A stretch of 64,000 bases of DNA from Agarophyton chilense. Lineage: Eukaryota > Rhodophyta > Florideophyceae > Gracilariales > Gracilariaceae. How positions within the stretch are numbered: position 1 is the first letter of the stretch; each line of letters begins with the position of its first letter. A program made the position numbers and the translations under genes. Positions 1 to 11,315 of the stretch are shown one piece after another. The notes beneath the pieces were generated by a model. It was not told the origin of the DNA. It searched no databases and worked only from the letters and a program-made list of their open reading frames with translations. Location of the stretch: the NCBI GenBank assembly GCA_030374765.1, contig JARGXX010000016.1:1790562-1854561 (forward strand), given 5' to 3'.

Positions 1-61
1 TTGAGCGTCACTACGCTCCCGGGACAAGACAGTAGCATACCCCAGCGGTGATTGTACGACA
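1..61 (+). mobile_element. 3' end of a gypsy-1 LTR, cut by the window edge
   Basis: These 61 bases are identical to 39841-39901, the last part of the 3' LTR of the gypsy-1 element, ending in TACGACA. The next five bases (62-66, ATCAG) equal the target-site duplication of the complete element. The window therefore opens at the right edge of a second copy of the same insertion at the same site, so the LTR element was already in place when the region was duplicated. Confidence 0.9.
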
Positions 62-420
62 ATCAGGGAACATTGTGTACAAAACTTCATGTTTCGAAAA
101 AAGATGGCCTTCGAAGAGCTTTGCGGTGTACTGCGCGGTAGCCTTCTTGTGCGTCGAAACAAAGACACTCCGCTTCAAAAGCTTGTGGTTTAGTACCGGC
201 GCAGCGTCGAAACCAGTCTTAGAGATAGAAGGCTCAGCGAAAAAGTCAAATATGACCACTTCCCAGCAGCGTTTCGATATTGGCAGATGCTGAAAAAGTC
301 CTGGCAAATGAGTGTGTGGTAACTTGTTGGACTGGCAGCTACGACCAACGCGCACAAAATTAAGGTTTTTCTGGCCCATGTGCAGCCCATAGAAACTCGT
401 AGTGTCTATACGACCGATGG
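62..420 (-). pseudogene. Gypsy-2 integrase fragment, zinc-binding and first core part (copy A)
   Basis: The minus strand reads as the start of a Ty3/gypsy integrase. An FYGLHMGQK block resembles the usual FYWPxM, followed by FVRVGRSCQSNK (second half of the HHCC finger, one Cys replaced by Gly). Then come GLFQHLPI and FDFFAEP, the region that normally carries the first catalytic Asp. The frame ends where the LTR insertion begins, just before the DRDP motif. The missing continuation lies at 30816-31205 in the other copy of the locus. It has no start of its own and cannot be functional. Confidence 0.8.
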
Positions 421-1300
421 CCTGAATATATTGGTGTTTTGGCATGGTGGAAAATCAATGAATTTTTTGATGTCTGTGTCTGAGTTGAGAACAGGGCCGC
501 CCAGACAAAAAAATGTAAAAATTATGCTGTGGCGCAGGTCAAGCAGCCAGACATGTATTTTGATTAAACCTACCGAATAGCAGGCCTCAGTACACCGCAA
601 ATGGAAGTCTGATCGAGACTAGAAAAACGCGATAGGTGCCAAAAAAGGAGGTTGTCCGAGACAAAACGGGTGTCTGAGACACCACGGGTGTGTATGAACT
701 TGTGACAGTTGCCATACCATACTCATCTCTGGGCACTGGACTACACGTTGCACGGGCATGTAACGCGGCTAAACACGTGAGAAGACGTGTGAGGGAGGAT
801 CATAGAGAAATCCAAATCGTACAGTTGAACATGGTGGCCGCTAGATGATCTGATATAATTTTCGAAAAGCTTCGGATTTGGGTGTGTTTGGGAGGGTTTT
901 TACAATCTAAGAAAAGTTCTTTGCCGTGTGTGCGGTAGACGGCAGATGACTAGCTCGTGATTCACCGAAAAGTGGACACGCACACGTAGGGCTGAGGAGA
1001 GTGTGTTGGATGTGAATGATGTGTAAGAGTGGTGAAGAGGGACCGAGTTGGACACAAGAACCGTGTGATGATTGGCGTTTTAGCATGCCGAAAAATGTTT
1101 GACTGACTTGCAGTCCCTTAAGAAAAGAGGTGGGTTTAGGGGAAGATGCACCATTACGGGGTTTTATAGTTGCAGTAAGGAAAACAATCTTCAATATAAT
1201 GGTGTTTTAGTAAGCTGAAAAGGCATTGAATTCTAAACCCCTGAATATATTGGTGTTTTGGCATGGTGAAAAATCAATGAATTTTTTGATGTCTGTGTCT
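421..1300. repeat. 758-bp unknown segment flanked by 61-bp direct repeats
   Basis: Positions 421-481 and 1240-1300 are the same 61 bp with about one mismatch (GGTGGAAAA against GGTGAAAAA). The 758 bp between them hold no credible gene. The right repeat abuts the TATATATATTAC edge of the helicase unit and the left repeat abuts the integrase fragment. The same arrangement recurs in copy B at 40261-41140. It could be a small insertion with long terminal direct repeats or a recombination scar. Confidence 0.6.
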
Positions 1301-2179
1301 ATATATATTACAGGTTGTAAGTGTGGGCTGGCGCTTGGTAATTACATACACCAAGCGCCACGCGCTGCGTTCGACGTATGTGCGATTTTGACCCCCTGGA
1401 TGGAAAACGTTGTGCTGGAGAGCGCATATGACTTATTGGCACGCTCAAAAAATCGTGGCTGATTGCGCGCAGGCGCTTTGTTCGGGTACCGTAGCGCGCG
1501 ACTTGCCAGATGTTGGCGCGCAGCACCCATTTTCGCAATTTTTGCTTTTGAAAAAATCATAAATTTTACGCGCGCTGGGCTTTCTGGCAAATCCTGCGTT
1601 TGCACATGCTTTATTGTAACATTTTTGCTACACAACGTGGAGGCGTGCGTCGAGTGTGGCACTCAAAGGCGCTTGGTTTCAGCCACATCTCCGCTGCACA
1701 GCCGTGATGTGTTGTAAGCTGGATAATCTGCGAAAATTTTATCAAAAAAAAGGGGGAGGGTATGCGTTTGCGCTTTGTTCTGAGGCGATTTCGTGGAGGC
1801 AGTTGGAAAATTGTCAGGCGTTTTGTATGCGCGTTGTTGGGGTCGTGTACGCGGCTAAAAAGGGTGCGTTTGCGCTTGGTTCTAGGATGGTTTCCATATC
1901 CGGCAACACTGGGGGTCGATATTCGTTGGTATTGTCAAGTCCAATGTAGTTTGAGTGTGGTGAGTAGTAAATCAGGCGAGTGCTGGTGCCACACTCTCAT
2001 CTAAAGAAGACGCGTGCAGTGCGTTTAGTGAGGTAGTGATGACGTATGCTTAACGATGCCAGGTAGGGTCTTATGACGTTAAGGTCTGTCCAACAGTGCC
2101 ATCGCCACAAAGAAGCTATCGGTCAGGGCCTACGGTAGTTTACGTTTTCGTAGAGGAAACCATTGTGTACGGGCTTTTA

Positions 2180-2446
2180 CAGGTTTCAGGGGTTTAGGGT
2201 TTTAGGGGGTTTAGGGGAAGCTTTACCTTTATGGGATTTTGTATTTACGGAGAAGAAAACATTGTTTAGAGGTTTCAGGGGTTTTAGAGGTTCAGGGGTT
2301 CAGGGGTTTAGGGGTTTTAGGGGAAACTTTACCTTTATGGGATTTTGTATTTACGGAGAGGAAAACATTGTCTTGGGGCTGGAGAGCTTTAGGGGTTTTA
2401 GAGGAAGCTTTACGCTCATGGGATTTTAGGGGTTTTAGGGGTTTAG
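2180..2446 (+). repeat. Telomere-like TTTAGGGG / TTTTAGGGG degenerate tract (copy A)
   Basis: The plus strand carries runs of GGGGTTTA, GGGGTTTTA and variants with TTCAGGGG. They are interspersed with a repeated ~50-bp block containing TTTACCTTTATGGGATTTT and a GAAAACATTGT tail. The pattern looks like a decayed telomeric repeat mixed with a minisatellite. The tract lies about 400 bp beyond the 3' end of the helicase gene, with the G-rich strand pointing toward the gene. Confidence 0.7.
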
Positions 2447-2860
2447 AGTCGAGATGTCAAGTTCCAGTATAGTACGAATGCGTGGAGTACAGATTGTTTG
2501 AGGGTGTACTCGATATCTGCGGTGGTTGGATAAAGTTCTGTTTTGAGTGACCTGCATACGATAAGTGTACTGGGCTTTATGTGCGGGACTGACATGGAGA
2601 GTGGGTTGTTTCGTTACACTGTATTTTTGAGGCGGAGTTGGGGTATTTAGGGGCTGAGGTTGAGCTGGAGATAGAGACGTTTGAATAACGCTTGTTTCTG
2701 GATTGGGTGTAATGTAACGGTCGAATATGGGGTGTTTGGCGTTATACTTAAGTATGAAGAGGAGGAAATGTGTTTTTCTGTGGCAAGGAAGAGAGTTGAA
2801 AGCAAAATGGAGAAAAAATAATGGGTTTTTATTGTATCGGGTTGGAATCTCAAGTCCTGC

Positions 2861-5800
2861 TTAAATGAGTGTTGTGGTTGACTTCCACCAAGCTGCAAGG
2901 CGTAGAATGTTGGATACGGCAAAGTGGTTGTTGTGTGTTAACCAATCATGAAACATGTCGTCTATTTCAAGGTGGGGGGGTGAGGAATCTTGGGAGGATT
3001 GGGAAATGGAGTTGAACTTGGATTGCATGCGGCCGTCAAAGAGGTGAAGTGCAATATCGGAGCGAGTTTTGGAGCACGTTCGCCACAAGACCCATGCCAG
3101 TTGATAGAGCGAAATGAAGATGCAGTGTCTTATTCCAAAATTGTGCGGTTGAGAATGAGTTTCGAGTCCCTTGCAGAATCCGAGATGGCATCGGTAGCAA
3201 GTTCCTTGAGGTCATTTATCCAACCTGCAGTTGCGCGATATATGGTGCGGCGAAAAGCATCTGAAGCATCGTTGACGGGAATGGGGGCATGCATGATTGT
3301 CCGTCAAGTGCACTTGCGTTTTCCGTGCAGCAAGAACGGCACACAGAGACGGGAAAGTCGGCGGGAGAGCTCCTCGAAGTGTGACACGATTTGTTGCGGT
3401 GTTTTTCGTTCCAAGGTGTAAAAGAAGGTGGCAGAGTGCGACTGAGATTGAGAAGGAGCGACAGTGTGGGATTGGGTCGCAGCGGATGGATGCGTGGTTG
3501 TCAGCAACGGCGATGGAGTGGAGGTGGGGGGTCGTGGTGGACGACTGGCGTGGGGTTTGGGGCTTTGTGTTGGGCCGCCGTTGTTGTTGGTGTTTTGGTT
3601 TTTTAAGAATGTTTTGTTTGATTGATTGGGACCGTTTTTTGGCGGAGTGGGCGTTTGTGGGGAAGCGCTGGGTGACGATGAAATGGATTCGGCGTGCTGA
3701 GAAGCAGAAGGGGTGGCGGAAACAGAGCTTCGATCCGGGGTGGGAGAGGGGGAGACAGCTGCGATGCTATTGCAAATATCGCAATTAAGAACTGAAGGAG
3801 AGAAAAGACAGATGCCTGGTTCTTTTCCGTCCATGTGGAAATAGAGGGCGTTCCTTCGACAAACAGATTTGCATTCGACCCAATGCTGCGCTTCCAACCA
3901 ACGCTCCGTGGAAAGTGCTTGGTTGTATATGCGATTGGGCTCCTCAAACGCATTTGTGTTGGATGAGGACGAAGAAAGAGTTTCTGTGACCAGTTTGAAG
4001 TGGGGCTGGAAATAAATGGTGACGCAAGTGGATGGGTTTCCATCGCGGCCGGCCCTGCCGGCCTGTTGCGCGAGCTCGCAAAGACTTGCTACTCCACCAA
4101 AGTTGAAAACCAGGCGAACGTTGGGAACGTCGATGCCCGTACCTAAAGAAGAGGTTCCAACCATAAAGAGAATGTGGTTGGTTGTGGCGGCGCTGGAAGA
4201 AGGCGAAGAGTTCCAAAGGGTGTGCGCCCGGCGTTTACGAACATCGGAGAGACCAGAATGGTACAGGAGAACCGTGACAGTAGTGAATTGTTTAAGGGCA
4301 CCAAAAGAAGAACTCGAAGCGGCGAGAGCTTCATGGACAGCTTCGGCAGCCGGGCGCGTTAACGAGAATATAAGAACGCGAGCTAGGGTTGTGTCAGCCG
4401 ACGAGTGAAGCAATAGAGCCACATGATCTTGCATAATTGAGACGCCCAGCTGACGCAAATATCCAAACACATCCTGAAAGTGGCCATGAGCGGCACGAAA
4501 GCGTGTGGCACGCGAAGTGCTGGGGGCTGAGCTTAGGTGATACACGACATAAGAAATATTGTTTCTTGCAGTCGAAGAAGCGTGCACATGCGCATTTGGG
4601 ATGTGCAGCTGCGACAGAAGGAGGAGGCGGTCGCGCGGCGGCAATGTCGCGCTTAAAAGCACGCGAGGGATCTTTGTGGGAATGTGGCCGAAGCAGTTTT
4701 GGAGGTTTGCAAAGCACGGGCGAAAGTGTTGACATAAAAGAAACAAGTGACATTCATCGATGGCAATGCGGTCGAGGCGGTTGGCGGCGATCAGTCGCGT
4801 GGTGAACTCTGTAAAAGAAGGAAGAGAAAGTCTTTCGGCGGAAAAGATGTAAATGTCGGCAAAGAAGTGCAATCCGGGAGGGGTGGGTGTACGAGAAGCA
4901 CGAAGGCCGAAGAGCTGAGCGCGCAGTTCGTATTCACTAAGCAAGGCTGTGAGAGGGGTGATGAGAACGGTGGAGTATTTGCCCTCCTCCATGAAGACGG
5001 GGAGCAGAAGAGATAGGGTTTTTCCAGATCCAGTCTGCTGGAGTAGTAGCATGTTGGAAAGCCTGTTGTACACGGCTGCTGTGTTCACAAATTGTTGGTG
5101 GGACTTGAATAAAGCGGAGTCGTTGGAAACTGCCTTTCTTAGTGCTCGGAGCATTTCTGATGTAATATGTTCGTAGGTCACAAGCGGTTTTTGTAAAAGA
5201 GAAGCTCCACCGCGCGGTATGGTGGCTGCCATAAAAGCAGGCGGATGTGGATTGAAAGGATGAGAGGCCGCTATGTTTAGGTGGATTTGAGAATGAGGGA
5301 TCGCAGAGCGGTCAGTGGGAGTGGACGGGGTTGGTTGCGATGTATGAATGGAGCGCTTTGGTTCAGGTGTAGGTAGAACTGTGTCAGAAACCGGACGTTT
5401 TCTGTGGTGTTGTTGTTGTTGTTGTTTGGTGAGGGGAGCATTAAGAAGAAGACCGAGATACTGGTGCCATTTGCTGGACCACTCGCGATATTTGGAAAGT
5501 TGAGAGTGCTGCAAACCGGATATGTCATGTGGTGTACGAGCGTAAAGAAAAGCGGCGGTGTGCGCTGAGTGGCCTGCCTGGCCATGGGCAGTGGTCAATA
5601 GCTCTTCCAAGATGTGAGCGGCTACATAAGATGCGGTGACATTGGAAACTGTGTTGGTCATTCCCACGGTGAAGTTTCTATAGTCGTTGAAGGATATCGC
5701 GAAACTGCGTTTGCTCAAGTGAGAGCTGATAATCGAGCGGATGGTGTTTGCGGCATGCGGAATTCCGCAGTTGGGGAACAGTATTTTCCAATGCATCTGG

Positions 5801-8318
5801 AAACAGTTTTCCCCGTGCAGCCGGCGGACGATATATGCTTCAAGCGGACGTATGAGAGTCAAGTACATGAGCAGAAGACGGGATGTGTGAGCATCGGGAA
5901 AGCGAGCAATCGAAGTGGCGGCCCCTTTGCTGTTTCGCGTTTTCATGTAACGGCAAATGAGGACAGGCGATTTGTCGATGAGCATGAGCAAAAGTTGAAA
6001 GTGTTGGTCGTTGTGGATACGGTATGTCTCGATCTCTGTGCCGCGCGCAGGAGAGCCCGACGAAAGGTGTAGCGCAACCAACAGGCGCTCTTGGTTTTCT
6101 GCGCACATGAGAGCCACCTCGACAACGCATGCGTGAACATATCGGTGCCCAAAATGTCGGTTGTGGGCAGTTGGGTGCGGGGAAGGTACCGTTTTGCTTG
6201 CTTTGCGGAAGAAACGGAGTGTGGTCGGTGTTGGAGTTGTAGGGCACGGAAGACGTGAGAAAAGGGAAAACGAACGCCATGTTTCGTTCGATGAACGGGC
6301 GGTTGTTGAGGTTGGTAAGGAAAGAAAAGCCTGGGCTTTTGTTGAAGGAGTCGTCCTGAAGTGAGTGTAGCGCGTTTGCGAAACCGGTTGGCAGAGCGTG
6401 GCCAAGAAGCAGGTCGTTGTGAAGAGTATGTTGTATTTCTTTGGATTAAGTTAAAACCAAAGAGCCGACTTTTGAGAGGGCGAGGTGAATGTCACGCACT
6501 ATGCCGCAGGACGGGTGAACATCACAATTGTGGAAAGAAACGAACATTTCCTCGCGAGAGGATATGGACATTGCAAGCGTGAGTGTCTTTCTGACAAACG
6601 AAAGGGCGTTGTTGGAATCAGCGTCGATTGCCGCGTCGATGGTACGCATGCGTTCTTGAACGTGAACTGTGCGTTCGGAAGCAGGGGTGGCAGGTTGCAA
6701 CAGGGGAGAAGATTTGGAGAGCACGTGCAGTTCGTGTATGGCGCAGGCACAGATGCCATATTGAAGAGCGGCGAGGAGGTGCGTCACATCTGAGGCGGCT
6801 GCAAAACGAAAGGAGGTATTGTTGGGGTCGTGAGAAATGACCGTGTCGTAAGGCTCAGGCGTGCGGTCAGACGGCAAGGGGGCAGCGATAGGCGGGTTGG
6901 GGTCGGTGCTTATCACGCTTGCGCAAGCAATGAAGTTGTGAACGGAGAGAAGATCTAAAGACTGGTATGGCGCTAAAGATTGAAGCAAGAAGGGTTTGAG
7001 CGCGCTATGGACCGCTGGGCCATGTTGGGCTGGAGGAAACGGGGTGGGGAGCTCACCGGAGGAAGACATGCGAATGGCATCCAACAAGGAAGTAGTGTAG
7101 CAGTACATAAGGTCTTAGTCGGGTACGAGATGAGGGAGGTTTGCCCTTGTCCTGTGAGTAAACACGAGCAAACGGGAAATGTGTGAAGCGTAACGGTTGA
7201 GGGTTTCAGTGGAGACAGTTTTAAAAGCTGTGTCGGTGCGCTTGTTCAGCCGGTCCAAGAAAGCTAGGGAGGTCTCACTAACCAAAATGTTCACCTGAGA
7301 GATGTAGTCGAAGATGTGGGGGGTGATGGTGCTTTCAGCGGATGTGGGCGTTGTGCCAGTTCTGGATAGTTGAGCCGCCACATCCAGATGAACATGAAGC
7401 GAGTGAAGAACGATGTTAAACTTGGAAAAGTTGATGAAAGAAATTTTCTCCGAGTGGTGACGAAGCAAAGGGTCTGATTGGGAACAAGGAGCGCCGGTGT
7501 TGAACTTCTGTAAAAAGTGGTTAATGTGTTGAAGCGGGGGCTCGATGCCATTGGCAGTCGTCGCCACTGGACGATGGAGTGGTGGGAGAGAAACAAGCTG
7601 AGCCGGGGGGTCTCAGGCCGTGCCGCAGGCGTCTGGGGAGTTTGGTAGGTTTTGGACAAGCAGCTTATGGGTTGAGCATTGGTAACGGGAAATAAACGGC
7701 GACGAACGCCGCTGTACACTGTCTGCAAGGCAATACGGCCCGAAGAGACGGTACGGTCAAGGTGCGGCTGGGCAACCGCAGGCGACATGTTGTGGCACTC
7801 GATCAGATGCGCTTGCAGACGAACGGGGTCGAGGTAGCAGAATTTGCAGAGCGGGCACTGATAGCCATTGTGAATGGCAATGTGTGCCAGAGGCGTGAGG
7901 AACGTAGACGGACCGGACACAAATTGAGCGTTGTGTTGGGGGCGATACTTTTGCCCCACGGAGGCAACGGTAGAGTTGTTGCGCAAGGTGTGCACCTCGT
8001 GCAGGATTGCCATTGACATGGGATGTGCAATTTCCAAAGGGATGGAGTGCTGTTTGCGCAGGTGATGTTGGATTGCGCGGGCAGACGGCAGCCCACACTG
8101 GCAGTTGACGCACAACGGAAAGAAACCAATAGAATGAATACCCATATTCACAATGGTACCGAGAGCCATGATAAAAGAGGAAGAATCGTCAGCTGCATTC
8201 GCGTCGGTAACGGGTAAGTCGGAATGGGGTTGATCATGAGCGTCACGCGCCACGGTCGGAGGCAGTGGGGGGAGCAGGGGATTAGAGGGAGTGGGCGGTG
8301 AGATGTTCACCGCAGCCC
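2861..8318 (-). pseudogene. TLH-like helicase pseudogene, copy A
   Basis: Same gene as the intact minus-strand helicase at 51936-57479, but truncated at its 5' end and broken. Visible lesions against the intact copy: a 1-nt loss in a G run near 7610 (a lesion absent from copy B), TAA for Ser near 7112, a TAA near 6446, 1-nt losses near 6183 and 6094, and a 2-nt loss near 3310 that shifts the CCHC tail. The longest remaining frame (3304-6405) keeps the helicase core: GSGKT Walker A, DECH box and QQAGRAGRDG motif VI. The N-terminal part keeps two C2H2 fingers (CVNC and CPLC type). The poly-Gln run has 6 Gln. It cannot yield a full-length helicase. Confidence 0.9.
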
Positions 8319-8406
8319 TATATATATTACAAGTTGTAAGTGTGTGCTGGCGCTTGGTAAAACGGGGGTGTCAGTAGCGCTTGGTAATTACATACACCAA
8401 GCGCCA
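8319..8406. repeat. 88-bp TATATATATTAC tag with hairpin
   Basis: Starts TATATATATTAC and ends in a hairpin-capable sequence: TGGCGCTTGG pairs with CCAAGCGCCA. It is the same tag that heads the units at 49474 and 50332 and, with a 27-bp deletion, at 1300. Here it stands alone between the truncated helicase and retrotransposon gag, so it behaves as a boundary element rather than part of the gene. Confidence 0.7.
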
Positions 8407-9965
8407 TTAACTCTGGCGGAGATCTTCTCCTTACCCATCGAGGTTCCAAAAGCCACTGAACGACGGGGGCTACCACGCGTTCTGGCCGCGTCTCCTTCAG
8501 CTTTCGCAAACTGAACTAAGTCCAAAAAGGAGACTCTTCCATGCTTCTCTCGATATAGAGCTACTAACGACTTGATGCTCGGGTCCAGCCCGTCGATGTA
8601 CAAGGTAGTCTTGTCCTCCGTCGAGTGGACGTTTCCACCGCAGAATGAAGCTTTGTTAAGCCTTGAGCTGTACTCAACTTCGCCCTCCTCAATCTTTTGG
8701 GTCACATCCCTCAGGTCCAGGATCGCCTGAAGTATCGCGTTTGATGTCGCGTAACTGCGCACCAAATACTGCACCGCCTCTGGCCATGAGGTAACGCCGC
8801 CTTCATCGGCTGTCAATGATCCGCATACGGAACGATATTGCTCTAAAGCAAAACCCTTTGGGAAGTGTGGTAAAGACACAAATGCCTGTGGTTCACTCAT
8901 CTCTAGAGTGTCTGCATCGGCAACGAATCTAGTGAGAAACTCGATAACGAGAATGGGGGTTTTCCCATCAAATGTTAAATCATTAAGGCCGATCTTCAAT
9001 CGTTTGATGTGATCCTTCACCTTCGCGGTTTCGTGTCCTGAGCCCTTCTTGCTCTTCACCTTCAGACGGTAGCACCTGTAATTCAGGACCTTCCGATAAA
9101 GCGGATTCGTGCACGAGAGCACCTTCAATCCTCTTTAACGTGAACCTTTTTTTCTCATTAACCACGAATACGTGTTCTTCTTCCGATATCGGGACCTTCG
9201 ATGACCATCATCACTGTCGTCGTCACCTGACGTACCTAAATCATCAGAATCATCAGTACTGGAACTGAAAGCCTCCGTACTTGACGATTCATCACTTGAA
9301 TCACGTGCGGACTTCCGCTTTTTACGTCGTGACTTCGACGTCTTCGAACGAGCTTCCTTCAAAGGAGCTCCTTCCTCTTCCAGCACGACTGGTTGAGCAG
9401 CAGTCTGCGCACGAACTGCCGCCTCCAGCCGTTCTAAACAAGGGTTAACTCGAGTGAGGACATCCTCTACATCCACAGTTAAGTCTGGTAGCGCATCAGG
9501 CGTATTCCCGTACCTCTCCAGTAGATGGTTCAAATCCTCACGTAGTGTTTTCACTGATGCAGAGACCTGCTTCCCATCGTTTTGACGAACGAGTGCTTGA
9601 TGCACACTGCGTAATTGTTCGACATCAGCGATAAGAGCAGCGATCTGCGATTCCAACGCAACCATGCGCACACGCGAAGCGCTTGAATCAGACTTGAGAC
9701 GACGGACTTCCCTGCGCAAATAGTCCTCTTCTTGAGGTCCGACGACCTCAGGGTCAACTACGGCTTCTGTGGTGGGCGTGACTTCCGCTGCCACAGGGGC
9801 CGGTGCATCCGAGAGATCTCGTTCATCATTCACCGAGCGTGAGTGCGACATCGCTTGACGATAAAGCCGCTCTCCGGCTTCAAAAGATGAGGCGAGCCTC
9901 GGTTTCGGGGGTTGTCCCGCAGGACTGGGGCGACTAGTACTCAACTGGCTTCGGGTCTTCGGCAT
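8407..9965 (-). pseudogene. Gypsy-2 family gag, 3'-truncated and frameshifted (copy A)
   Basis: An ATG at 9965 opens a 276-codon minus-strand frame. It has a Ser/Pro-rich start, a coiled-coil-like middle (LRREVRRLKSD, VRMVALESQIAAL) and a basic then acidic Ser/Asp-rich stretch (SKSRRKKRKSARD, SSTDDSDDLGTSGDD). After a frame change near 9130 it continues as a globular gag region with YRCYRLKVK, PILVIEFLTRF and ILDLRDVTQKIEEG. The same VIEFL block occurs in the gag at 32283-34196, which supports the family call. The 3' end is lost at 8407, at the 88-bp tag. PR, RT and RNase H of this element are absent; its integrase seems to survive at 62-420, on the far side of the helicase unit. Confidence 0.75.
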
Positions 9966-9999
9966 CCTAGACCAAACCTGAGTCTAGGTGCGAACCAAA

Positions 10000-10826
10000 T
10001 GGTGTCTTCGACTTCTCGACCACGTGTTCAACCACGATGAATTCCGCAATTGCCGGAGGTCGTTCGATAAACAATAACTGTAGTTATTCCACTTCTTCCA
10101 AGTATCGATATCGATTCCACGTTCCAGGAACGAATTGTTCGGTGCAGCTGACCACAGTGGTTCTAAGTCTTGAAACCACTTGTAGTATCCGCTTTAACGG
10201 AGAGAGCAGACACCTGCGACAGCATTTGGACTGCGGATGGGTCGCTTGCGGCGAAGGAAAAGGGGTGGTAGAGCTACAACACCAGCGAGCTGGAAGTGGG
10301 GTGTAAGGCCACTACTCGCCAGCGAGGGAGAACAGTGCAACTGTAAAACGTTGATGGAATGAAGGTACGAGATGGCTCGTGAAGTGGTTGGGGGCTGACT
10401 ATCTATTATAGCTCGTCCGGATCTCCGGTTAAGGAATCCTAAGCGAGGAACAGAATAGTCATGATGTCCATGTTGTCTCCTTTACTTGGAGTCGGCGCTC
10501 ACCTCTGGTACACTATACACTGTGTACCAGGGTGAGTGCCCAAATAAATATATAAATAATACCCAGTGGTCAGCCACTTAGCCAAACCACTGTAAGGGTA
10601 CGGTTCCTAATGGACGTCTAGCTACAAAGGGTAGTAAAGCCTTCCACGTGGATCGCCACTACATGCGCCGTTGCCAATATGGCATTCCCCTAGGAAGGGT
10701 TGCAACTATGCGCGCGCCGTCGTAAGCCACTCCACCCATGACGCCACGTGTTCCACTAAGAAATTCTGCCTCTAGGCATCCTATGAGGGATGCCGCTTCA
10801 TATCACAATGCTGATGATAACACTCA
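10000..10826 (-). mobile_element. Probable 5' LTR of the gypsy-2 family
   Basis: The block lies directly upstream (minus sense) of the gag ATG at 9965. In minus sense it starts near TGAGTG and ends ACACCA, then TT and TGGTTCGCACC, a plausible primer-binding site. A diverged relative occurs at 14403-15127, sharing GAGAGAGCAGACACCTGCGA and several other blocks, again upstream of a gag start. The outer limit is uncertain because both copies continue alike for a few bases (CACTCACTTATGAGT). Confidence 0.6.
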
Positions 10827-10941
10827 CTTATGAGTTCCAACCAGGACTTCGCGAAAAACCAACCTATCGGATTCCCGGACATAGTAGAATACTACAGCAC
10901 CAGCAAATTTCCCCATCACGAACGGTGTTAAAAATTGGGAA

Positions 10942-11160
10942 ATGCTTTCGCTCCAACGGGTAATGGCCATGATAGTGTCCAGAGTCAAATGGAAGTTCGC
11001 CCTGGTCTATTTGGATGACGTTATAATCTCCTCACGGACCGTAAAGGAACACCTTCGCCACGTGAGGAAGGTGCTAAAAATCCTGCAGGAAGCTGGAGTA
11101 ACACTGAAACTCCGCAAATGCGCTTTCTTCCAGGCCTCAGTGGACTATTTCTTTCTCCTG
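10942..11160 (+). pseudogene. Gypsy reverse transcriptase fragment
   Basis: The plus-strand frame contains LVYLDDVIISSRTVKEHLRH, the YxDD catalytic box of Ty3/gypsy RT with its usual downstream helix, then LKLRKCAFF as in the thumb-side KCxF motif. It matches the intact RT at 35240-36445 at the corresponding place. Similarity fades after about 11160. There is no palm start and no RNase H, so this is a relic. Confidence 0.85.
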
Positions 11161-11315
11161 GAGGTTACGGCGTGTAAGCCCTCATCTCTGTTGCCACCTG
11201 AAACAGACTATCCAGTATTATCTCTTTCTGCCAAACCACAAACAAACTTTCGTCGATTTGCTTCTGTACCGTCTCAAGCCGATTCGCCCAACTCATCGCA
11301 ACCGCCTACGTATTA

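Larger units (their letters stand above)
1300..8406 (-). mobile_element. TLH-like unit, copy A (degenerate)
   Basis: This block is collinear with 50332-57406: left edge TATATATATTAC with an inverted repeat, about 0.85 kb of AT/GC-mixed spacer, TTTAGGGG-like repeats, then a minus-strand helicase gene. Similarity to the third copy is high but clearly lower than that between copies A and B. The left tag lacks 27 bp present in other copies, a deletion between two GCGCTTGGTA direct repeats. On the right the helicase stops abruptly at 8318 and another TATATATATTAC tag (8319-8406) follows, joined to retrotransposon gag. Confidence 0.75.
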
